The position numbers and the translations under genes are program-made. The notes beneath the pieces are model-generated. The model worked only from the letters and a program-made list of their open reading frames with translations, did no database searches and was not told the DNA's origin. A stretch of 12,048 nucleotides of DNA from a bacterium. Lineage in GTDB: Bacteria > Bacteroidota > Ignavibacteria > Kapaibacteriales > UBA961. The stretch covers positions 1-12,048 of the forward strand of contig JALHLL010000100.1 of assembly GCA_022844575.1 (NCBI GenBank), given 5' to 3'. This document shows positions 6,270 through 12,048 of this stretch, one piece after another; position 1 is the first letter of the stretch; the number at the start of each line of letters is the position of its first letter.

Positions 6270-7136
6270 ATGAAATCTTCTATTCGAGCTATAACCCTCC
6301 TATTAACGATATTCCTTATTATAGGGTGCGATCATGCTTCTCATACCGAACATCAAAAGAAGTCTGCAACCCTGACAGGGAAGCATCCCGAATATATGCA
6401 GTATTTCGATACAACTTGGGCATATAATCCTATTTGGGATGATGGATTAGCTGAGGTAACGACAATGACCGGAGAAAGTGTGGTGTATGGTAAAAAGAGG
6501 AAGTATATAACAACACTTATAATTGTAAAAGAGGTGTTTAATCGAAAGTATAATGTTAAAACTGATGACTATAATCGCGATGATTTGATATCGGTTCTTA
6601 AATTCAACTTAGCCCAAACCATTCAAACGGATGTATATCCTTATCACTATCTGACAAGTACTTTTTTCGAAAGAAAGAATCCGGTTGCCGTTTACAAATG
6701 TACACAGGGTTCGCAAGATTGGTGTGGTAATACTTTCAAACAGTTTGAAAGGGTCAACGATTCATTACACTATACCTTCCACTCATATTGGGATGGCGAA
6801 GGTAGCGGAACAAAAGTACTCGATGACGCTGTTTTGGAGCATCAACTTCTGTTCACTCTACGCAGTTTAAGATTTAGGAATGGGCTTAAGTTTATGCTCC
6901 CGATTATCCCCAATATTATTACAAACAAGACGTTTACAAGTAAACCCATACAAATTTCGGTTCGGATTCTCGAGGAAGAAAATGTATGGAAGGTTCATCT
7001 GGATTCTGAATCGGCTGAGATAAGCGCTACTTATTTTTTCGCGAAAAAGTATCCGAATGAGTTGTTATATTATGAGAAAAACGATGGGTCGAAGCTATAT
7101 GATGCACGTACGAAACGATATGCGTATTGGCAATAA
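6270..7136 (+). CDS. Lipoprotein of unknown function
   Basis: This is a predicted lipoprotein of 288 residues. A short signal peptide (1-19) ends in the lipobox LIIGC, with C20 as the lipidated residue. D21 follows it, which in E. coli would favour inner-membrane retention but need not apply here. I chose the ATG at 6270 because it places the signal peptide at the N-terminus. The same frame is open back to 6147, but that would run through the paaC terminator. The mature part looks soluble and mixed alpha/beta, with WDDGLAEV (56-63), VLKFN (109-113), DVYPYHYLTSTFF (121-133) and SQDWCG (148-153). From memory, these motifs recall a Bacteroidota lipoprotein family often mislabelled as septum formation inhibitor Maf. 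It has none of the true Maf nucleotide pyrophosphatase signatures that I can see. I cannot name a function. Confidence 0.8.
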   Translation: MKSSIRAITLLLTIFLIIGCDHASHTEHQKKSATLTGKHPEYMQYFDTTWAYNPIWDDGLAEVTTMTGESVVYGKKRKYITTLIIVKEVFNRKYNVKTDDYNRDDLISVLKFNLAQTIQTDVYPYHYLTSTFFERKNPVAVYKCTQGSQDWCGNTFKQFERVNDSLHYTFHSYWDGEGSGTKVLDDAVLEHQLLFTLRSLRFRNGLKFMLPIIPNIITNKTFTSKPIQISVRILEEENVWKVHLDSESAEISATYFFAKKYPNELLYYEKNDGSKLYDARTKRYAYWQ

Positions 7137-7249
7137 ACTTGGTTTGATATGAAGTTAACAATTTTTGCCTAAGGATGCTGGTGCTAAAATCAAGAAAAAG
7201 GCATATTTTAGTAAAAACTTTTATGCAATATCGTTTATTGTTGAACGAC

Positions 7250-7277
7250 TTGCGAGAATACAGCTCAGTTATTTATG
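7250..7277 (+). promoter_or_regulatory. Candidate promoter for cheW
   Basis: TTG at 7250-7252 and TATTTATG at 7270-7277 are separated by 17 nt. The second element matches TAnnTTTG at five of six defined positions. It lies 43 nt before the cheW ATG. The rest of the 7137-7320 gap shows no gene and no convincing terminator for the lipoprotein gene. Confidence 0.3.
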
Positions 7278-7281
7278 AAAC

Positions 7282-7310
7282 AGCCCAAAGGGCTACATTT
7301 TAATCATTAA
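7282..7310 (+). other. Small hairpin and palindrome in the cheW leader
   Basis: AGCCC (7282-7286) and GGGCT (7290-7294) form a 5-bp hairpin with an AAA loop. Just downstream lies the 11-bp palindrome TTAAT-C-ATTAA (7300-7310), followed by a weak Shine-Dalgarno-like AAGGG (7309-7313), 7 nt before the ATG. Either structure could tune cheW expression, but both are short and may be chance. Confidence 0.25.
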
Positions 7311-7320
7311 GGGTAATATT

Positions 7321-7803
7321 ATGGAAAATCATGCAACAAATGCAGGGGACACGATTCTCCAACTTGTCAGTTTCAATATCGGAGAAGAAGAATTCGGTGT
7401 TGATATTCTCGGTGTACAGGAAATCAATCGGATGATTGACATAACAAGGGTACCGAATGCACCGAGTTATGTGGAAGGCGTTATCAACTTAAGAGGAAAA
7501 GTTATTCCTGTGATTGATTTAAGAAAAAGACTCATGATGGCTACCAGGACACATGACCATGAAACACGTATAATAGTTGTGGAAATTGAAGGAAAAATAA
7601 TTGGTTTTGTTGTTGATAAAGTGAATGAGGTACTGAGAATACCACAAAGCGTTACCGAAGCACCACCCCCTATGGTATCTGGAATCAAAAGCGATTATAT
7701 AACAGCTATAGGTAAGTTAAGCGATAGGTTGATTATTCTTCTTGACCTTGCAAAAATCCTTACAGATGATGAAAAAAATCTTATTATGCAAACTGCTGCA
7801 TAA
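7321..7803 (+). CDS. cheW: Chemotaxis coupling protein CheW
   Basis: CheW is a cytoplasmic adaptor that links methyl-accepting receptors to the histidine kinase CheA. The 160-residue protein is of normal single-domain length. It has a LVSFNIGEEEFGVDIL strand pair (15-30), VPNAPSYVEGVINLRG (44-59) with the conserved N56-L57-R58-G59, then VIPVIDLR (61-68), and GFVVDKVNEVLRI (95-107). All are family hallmarks. The ATG at 7321 follows the weak AAGGG noted upstream, one of only two such sites here. The gene stands alone: no cheA, cheR, cheB or receptor gene is in the window, and a strong terminator follows. It may serve a che cluster elsewhere, for example one for gliding or twitching motility (inference). 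Confidence 0.95.
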   Translation: MENHATNAGDTILQLVSFNIGEEEFGVDILGVQEINRMIDITRVPNAPSYVEGVINLRGKVIPVIDLRKRLMMATRTHDHETRIIVVEIEGKIIGFVVDKVNEVLRIPQSVTEAPPPMVSGIKSDYITAIGKLSDRLIILLDLAKILTDDEKNLIMQTAA

Positions 7804-7847
7804 ATATTTCTAGTGTGAAACATATTCTTATGCAAGTCGTTAAGTAC

Positions 7848-7874
7848 ACCCGTCTCTGAGACGGGTTTTTTTTT
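7848..7874 (+). terminator. Strong rho-independent terminator after cheW, abutting tolC
   Basis: ACCCGTCTC (7848-7856) and GAGACGGGT (7858-7866) are perfect inverted repeats; the physical hairpin is a 7-bp GC-rich stem with a 5-nt TCTGA loop. A T-run covers 7866-7874. It ends cheW transcription. Its last T is only 10 nt before the tolC start codon, which leaves no room for a separate promoter between them. Confidence 0.93.
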
Positions 7875-7884
7875 ATCGGGTATT

Positions 7885-9219
7885 ATGAAAAAGATTTATT
7901 TAGTTCTTATTGTTTTTTATTGTGTGCTATTCGGCGAAATTTCCGCTCAAACGACCGGAGTACCGAGACAATATTCATTGGATGAATGTCTAAAAATCGG
8001 CTCTGATCAAAATCTGGAAATTATTGCCGCACAATCGCAGATTCAAGTGCAGTCGGCCAATTTAACAGCAGCATTCGGTTCTTATTTACCGAGCATTGGT
8101 GCTTCCTTTGGCTATCAGAGACGTTTAAATTTGGATGGAGGGCAGCAGGTTAATGTATTGGGATTTGCACCACCCCCAAATAATTATTCCTTGGGCGCAT
8201 CGGCAAGTTATACGCTTTTTGACGGCTTTGCCAGAGAAGCGCGGTATTCCAATGCCGAAAAATCGCTTAATGCCCAAGAGTTGAATATACGACGACTTGA
8301 AATGCAAATAAAATGGAATATTACCCAACAGTATATGGCAATTTTAAGGGCGTCGCAGGTGGTAAAAATCCGTAAAGAGAATATTGTTGCGGGTAAAAAT
8401 GAATTGGAAAGAGTGAAAGCAAGATATGAAGCGGGGGTCTCACCGATAGGCGCCGTTTATTCACAAGAGGCTGATCTTGCGCAAAGAGAATTGGCATTTG
8501 TTCAAGCTGAAAATCAGGTGAATATCGCCAAAGCGCAAATTCTAACAACAATGGGGCTTGACCCGGCTGCTGAAGCGGAATTTTCCGAATCAAGTATCCC
8601 ATCTACAATTTCTATTTCGGAAATAGATAGTTATGAACGCTCCGTAGGAAGTTTTAAGGATGCCGTGCATCGTTCTTTAAGCCAGAGATTGGATGTAAGT
8701 GCTGTACAGGCACGTAAAGATGCTGCGGAAACACAAATTAGTGCAGCGAGAGCCGGCTATATGCCCACTATAACGGCAAATGGGGGTTGGTCATGGGCAA
8801 ATTCGCAATTCCAAGACTTTTCCTTATTCGGGCAATCGTTTATAGGGCTAAGTGTACGTGTGCCGATTTTTGAAAATTTTAATTCTAATGCAAATATCGA
8901 ACAAGCAAAGTTATCCGTAACGCAAATAGATATAGAAGGACGGCAAATAGAACAGACGGTACGCTCACAAGTGCAGCAAGCATTTTTGAATTTACAAACA
9001 GCTAAAAAACAAATTGAGATTTCGGAACGCTCCTTAAAATCCGCACAAATGAATTATGAAAGTGCTAAAGAACGATATACAGTGGGTGCAGGAAGCGTTA
9101 CGGATTATTTATTGGCAAATTCTCAGTTGATTACTTCCAAAATAGATAGAATAAATGCTATTTATACCTATTTCGAGTCAAAATCTCAGATGCAATTCGC
9201 GCTTGGCGAATTACGATAA
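7885..9219 (+). CDS. TolC-family outer membrane channel protein
   Basis: This is the outer membrane exit channel of a tripartite efflux or type I secretion system. Its 444 residues begin with a signal peptide (1-21, ending ISA before Q22). Two internally homologous outer-membrane efflux repeats follow, at about 29-240 and 256-440. SLDECLKIGSDQNLEI (31-46) opens the first and SFKDAVHRSLSQRLDV (246-261) the second; each then runs into a helix and a YLPS or YMPT beta-barrel entry. SVRVPIFE (323-330) is the usual end of the second barrel segment. Long heptad-rich helices fit the periplasmic tunnel. It heads an operon: the adaptor gene starts 31 nt downstream, followed by the ATPase and permease. 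The ATG at 7885 has no Shine-Dalgarno sequence and sits directly behind the cheW terminator. Confidence 0.93.
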   Translation: MKKIYLVLIVFYCVLFGEISAQTTGVPRQYSLDECLKIGSDQNLEIIAAQSQIQVQSANLTAAFGSYLPSIGASFGYQRRLNLDGGQQVNVLGFAPPPNNYSLGASASYTLFDGFAREARYSNAEKSLNAQELNIRRLEMQIKWNITQQYMAILRASQVVKIRKENIVAGKNELERVKARYEAGVSPIGAVYSQEADLAQRELAFVQAENQVNIAKAQILTTMGLDPAAEAEFSESSIPSTISISEIDSYERSVGSFKDAVHRSLSQRLDVSAVQARKDAAETQISAARAGYMPTITANGGWSWANSQFQDFSLFGQSFIGLSVRVPIFENFNSNANIEQAKLSVTQIDIEGRQIEQTVRSQVQQAFLNLQTAKKQIEISERSLKSAQMNYESAKERYTVGAGSVTDYLLANSQLITSKIDRINAIYTYFESKSQMQFALGELR

Positions 9220-9250
9220 ACGATTGTAACATTTATTTATACGTATTTAC

Positions 9251-10534
9251 ATGGCACGGAAAAAATCAACGGCAAGCATTATTATTATAATCATTGTAAT
9301 TATTGCTATTATAGGATTATTAGGCTTTGGAGCCTATAAAATCATGAATAAAGAAGATGGCGTAAAAGTGACGACTGAAAAAGTATCACGGAAAACAATT
9401 ACGCAAACTGTAAGCGCAATTGGTAAAATACAGCCGGAAACCGAAGTGAAAATTTCATCGGAAGCAAGTGGTGAGATTATGTTCTTAGGTATAAAGGATG
9501 GAGAACAAGTAAATCCTAATCAACTTTTGGTGCGCATTCAGCCGGATATTATTGCTACCCAAGTTGAGCAATCCGAGTCAGCTACGGAAGCGGCAAAAGT
9601 TGCTATTGATGCCGTAAAAGCTGAACGCGAACGAGCAAAAGCGGACTTGGAAAGAATTACAAAACTATTTCAAAAAGAATTTGCTTCGCGTGAGGAATTG
9701 GATAGGGCAAAAGCAACATTCGAAACGGCTGAGAGCCGTTATCAGTCCACATTAAGCGAATATCAAAGAGCGCTCTCCGCATTAAAACAAATTAAAGCTC
9801 AGGCATCAAGAACAACTATATTTTCGCCCATTGGCGGAACAGTCACTTCTTTAAGTGTAGAACAAGGTGAAAAGGTGGTCGGAACAGCACAAATGCAGGG
9901 TACGGAAATGATGCGGATAGCCGATTTGACTGTTATGAATGCTTTGGTTGATGTTGATGAAAATGATATTGTGTTTGTAAAAGTTGGCGATACGGCATCA
10001 ATTAATATTGATGCTTTGCCAAATGAGGTAATAAAGGGTACCGTTGTTGAAATTGCGCACTCCGCAAAAATGTCGAATACAGGTACGCAGGAAGAAGTAA
10101 CGAATTTTCAAGTAAAAATAAGAATTATATTACCTGATAAACGTTTGCGTCCGGGTATGAGTTGTAATGTGGAAATATCTACGGAAACACATAAGGATGT
10201 ATTATCCGTTCCTTTACAAGCGGTTACTGTGCGTCAAGAAGAGGAAAAACAAGTGGAAGATAAACCCGAAGATATGACGGAGGAAAAGAAAAAACCGGCT
10301 TCGGAAAAAAGTAAAAGACCACCGACTATTGTTTTTATCAACGAAAAAGGCATAGCTAAAAAAAGGAATGTGGAAACAGGGTTGAGTGATCAGGGGTATA
10401 TAGAAGTTATAAAAGGATTAAAAGAGGGCGAGGAAATTGTGAGTGGGAATTTTCAGGCGGTAAATAAATTATTGAATGATAATGATAAGCTGATACTGGA
10501 AAAAAATGATAATTCCAAGAATAAGAAAAAATAG
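9251..10534 (+). CDS. MacA/HlyD-type periplasmic adaptor (membrane fusion protein)
   Basis: This adaptor bridges the inner-membrane ABC transporter to the TolC-type channel. Of its 427 residues, an Ile-rich N-terminal membrane anchor (about 9-30) follows a basic start (MARKK). Next come a split lipoyl/barrel-sandwich domain (GKIQPETEVKISSEASGEI, 58-76, and IFSPIGGTVTSL, 190-201), an alpha-helical hairpin between them (about 103-185), a beta-barrel (about 228-315), and a membrane-proximal domain resuming at PPTIVFI (357-363). The YxxSxGxI-like SAIGKI and the RPGM motif (300-303) are typical of MacA. A highly charged Lys/Glu-rich insert (about 328-358) interrupts the membrane-proximal domain, and the tail is Lys/Asn-rich. 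It lies 31 nt after the channel gene and 27 nt before the ATPase gene. The exported substrate is unknown. Confidence 0.92.
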   Translation: MARKKSTASIIIIIIVIIAIIGLLGFGAYKIMNKEDGVKVTTEKVSRKTITQTVSAIGKIQPETEVKISSEASGEIMFLGIKDGEQVNPNQLLVRIQPDIIATQVEQSESATEAAKVAIDAVKAERERAKADLERITKLFQKEFASREELDRAKATFETAESRYQSTLSEYQRALSALKQIKAQASRTTIFSPIGGTVTSLSVEQGEKVVGTAQMQGTEMMRIADLTVMNALVDVDENDIVFVKVGDTASINIDALPNEVIKGTVVEIAHSAKMSNTGTQEEVTNFQVKIRIILPDKRLRPGMSCNVEISTETHKDVLSVPLQAVTVRQEEEKQVEDKPEDMTEEKKKPASEKSKRPPTIVFINEKGIAKKRNVETGLSDQGYIEVIKGLKEGEEIVSGNFQAVNKLLNDNDKLILEKNDNSKNKKK

Positions 10535-10561
10535 ATTTTCACCGAAAAAGGGATAATTATT

Positions 10562-11269
10562 ATGGAAACGAATACGATTATTCATATAGAAGATGTTGCC
10601 AAAATATATCAGATGGGCGTAGAAAAAATTCATGCGCTCCGTAGTGTTTCTTTGGATATTGGTAAAAACGAATATATCGCAATAATGGGTCCTTCCGGTT
10701 CAGGAAAATCGACGATGATGAATATTCTCGGATGTTTGGATACACCCAGTAAAGGGGAATATTTATTTGAGGGTGAAAGTGTTGCCGAAATGAATGATAA
10801 TGAACTTGCAGATATAAGAAATAGAAAAATCGGTTTTGTATTCCAAACTTTTAATCTGTTGGCACGAGCCTCCACATTAAAGAATGTGGAACTCCCCTTA
10901 GTATATGCAGGTCTAAAAAAGGATGAACGGCAAAAGCGTGCTCTCGATGCTCTCGAATCGGTAGGTTTGGGTGATAGAACGCATCATAAACCGAATGAAT
11001 TATCGGGCGGACAAAGGCAAAGGGTAGCTATTGCACGCGCTTTGGTAACAAGACCCTCCATAATTCTTGCAGATGAGCCGACAGGTAATTTGGATTCAAA
11101 AACAGGTGTGGAAATTATGCGGCTTTTCGGGGAATTATGGAAAAAAGGAAATACGGTAATTCTTGTTACCCACGAGGAAGATATAGCCAGACATGCGCAT
11201 CGTATAGTACGCATTCGTGACGGTATGATAGAATCGGATACGCCTAATTCTTCACATGTAAATATTTAA
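10562..11269 (+). CDS. ABC transporter ATP-binding protein, MacB/LolD type
   Basis: This is the 235-residue cytoplasmic ATPase that drives the permease encoded directly downstream. All nucleotide-binding motifs are intact: Walker A GPSGSGKS (43-50), Q-loop Q95 in FVFQTFNLL, signature LSGGQRQRVAIARA (147-160), Walker B IILADEP (167-173) followed by the D-loop GNLD (175-178), and H-loop H204. FQTFNLL and the NVELPLVY stretch (108-115) are characteristic of the MacB/LolD/FtsE branch. In E. coli MacB this domain is fused to the permease; here the two are separate, 4 nt apart. The start at 10562 has a weak Shine-Dalgarno-like AAAGGGA at 10547-10553. The adaptor and channel context favours export of a small molecule, peptide or lipid-like compound over lipoprotein release (inference). 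Confidence 0.95.
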   Translation: METNTIIHIEDVAKIYQMGVEKIHALRSVSLDIGKNEYIAIMGPSGSGKSTMMNILGCLDTPSKGEYLFEGESVAEMNDNELADIRNRKIGFVFQTFNLLARASTLKNVELPLVYAGLKKDERQKRALDALESVGLGDRTHHKPNELSGGQRQRVAIARALVTRPSIILADEPTGNLDSKTGVEIMRLFGELWKKGNTVILVTHEEDIARHAHRIVRIRDGMIESDTPNSSHVNI

Positions 11270-11273
11270 TACA

Positions 11274-12048
11274 ATGCGTATCAGTGAATATTTCGAATCG
11301 GCACGTATTGCTTATCAGGCATTAGCTGCCAATAAAACGAGGTCAGTTCTTACTTCGCTTGGAATTGTTATCGGAATATTTTTCGTGATAATGATGGGGT
11401 GGTTTATTGACGGTTTGGATACTGCTTTTGAAAAGACGATTAATGCAATCGGAACCGATATGCTCTATGTGGATAAATGGAGTTGGGGCGGTGCAGATGA
11501 TTGGCGTTCTGTTCAAAAGAGGAAGCCCGTTTCCTATAGAGAAGCAATCGAGGCAGGAAAAAAAATAAAATCGGCAGAAATGGTTGAACCGCACGCTTCA
11601 AAGTGGGGCGGCAAAGTTTCTTATGGTGGAAATACGCTTGGTAGTGTAAGCATAGTGGGTATAACAGCACCCTTTGTGCACACACCGGTCGGTAATTTAA
11701 AAGAAGGACGATTTTTTTCCGAATCGGAAGATATTCATAGTGTTGAGGTAGTCATTTTGGGATATAAGGTAGCTAATGCTTTTTTCCCCGAGGGTTCCGC
11801 CTTAGGAAAAATAATGCGTATCAATGGCAGAAAATTTCTTGTTATTGGTGTTGTAAATAAACGCGGTACGATTATTACCGATTTTATTGATAATCAGGTA
11901 TTTATTCCTATTCAGACATTTATGGGAATGTTCGGTACGGCAAGACGAGGAGTACAGATTGCCGTAAAAGCGGGTTCGCAAGATATGCTTGATGAAGTAC
12001 GCGAAGAAACAAGAGCAATTACAAGGCAGGTACGTAATGTTCAACCCG
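11274..12048 (+). CDS. MacB-type ABC transporter permease (3' end outside the window)
   Basis: This is the inner-membrane permease subunit of the same exporter, open to the window edge (258 complete codons, no stop). It starts at ATG 11274, 4 nt after the ATPase stop. The N-terminus carries the family motif LAANKTRSVLTSLGIVIG (17-34), leading into the first transmembrane helix (about 27-48). A large periplasmic domain of the MacB_PCD kind follows, with NLKEGRFF (141-148), VVILGYKVANAFFP (159-172), LGKIMRINGRKFLVIGV (177-193) and VFIPIQTF (209-216). The missing C-terminal half should hold the three remaining FtsX-like helices. In MacB-type pumps this periplasmic domain contacts the MacA adaptor, and the flanking genes agree with that. 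The family is clear; the substrate is not. Confidence 0.92.
   Translation, partial: MRISEYFESARIAYQALAANKTRSVLTSLGIVIGIFFVIMMGWFIDGLDTAFEKTINAIGTDMLYVDKWSWGGADDWRSVQKRKPVSYREAIEAGKKIKSAEMVEPHASKWGGKVSYGGNTLGSVSIVGITAPFVHTPVGNLKEGRFFSESEDIHSVEVVILGYKVANAFFPEGSALGKIMRINGRKFLVIGVVNKRGTIITDFIDNQVFIPIQTFMGMFGTARRGVQIAVKAGSQDMLDEVREETRAITRQVRNVQP

Noticed and set aside
7168..7199. Possible terminator TGCCT...AGGCA after the lipoprotein gene
   Set aside because: Only five pairs with a loop of over 20 nt and no proper T-run.
11343..12044. Reverse-strand open frames under the permease gene
   Set aside because: The + strand frame encodes a clear MacB-type permease throughout; the reverse frames have no recognisable features.

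Overview
The window is AT-rich bacterial DNA with all genes on the + strand. It most likely comes from the Bacteroidota/Chlorobiota/Ignavibacteriota-Kapabacteria group. Four things point there. One secreted protein ends in a type IX secretion (Por) sorting domain with the typical PYPNPSSDAF start. Start codons almost all lack a Shine-Dalgarno sequence. One candidate promoter matches the Bacteroidota -7 element TAnnTTTG. The lipoprotein looks like a family I recall mainly from Bacteroidota. I cannot place it more narrowly from sequence alone.

Region 1 (1-4857) holds membrane biogenesis genes. It opens inside a gene that joins a phosphatidylglycerophosphate synthase (PgsA, CDP-alcohol phosphatidyltransferase) to a phosphatidylglycerophosphate phosphatase (PgpA). 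These are the two consecutive steps to phosphatidylglycerol. The PgsA half carries an in-frame TAA inside its catalytic motif, at 20-22. Next comes a 775-residue type IX-secreted surface protein (six Asp-box/BNR repeats, three WSNG modules, sorting domain). It is followed by a second, intact CDP-alcohol phosphatidyltransferase and by ftsY, the SRP receptor. Gaps of 9 and 15 nt suggest the last three are cotranscribed.

Region 2 (4858-6202) is a self-contained unit. An intergenic region has a 17-bp hairpin, a Fur/PerR-like 7-1-7 box and a TATATTTG element. Then come paaB and paaC (structural subunits of the phenylacetyl-CoA epoxidase) and a rho-independent terminator. The catalytic gene paaA and the genes paaD/paaE are not adjacent.

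Region 3 (6203-7874) holds two single genes. One encodes a 288-residue lipoprotein of unknown function. The other is a stand-alone cheW that ends in a strong terminator.

Region 4 (7875-12048) is a tripartite export operon: a TolC-type outer membrane channel, a MacA/HlyD-type adaptor, a MacB/LolD-type ATPase and a MacB-type permease cut by the window end. The terminator ends only 10 nt before the TolC start codon, so how this operon is transcribed is an open question.

No tRNA, rRNA, CRISPR array, insertion sequence or phage gene was seen. No gene-free stretch exceeds 300 nt. The most notable points are the PgsA-PgpA fusion with its interrupted catalytic motif, and paaBC as an isolated pair behind a possible metal- or peroxide-responsive box.
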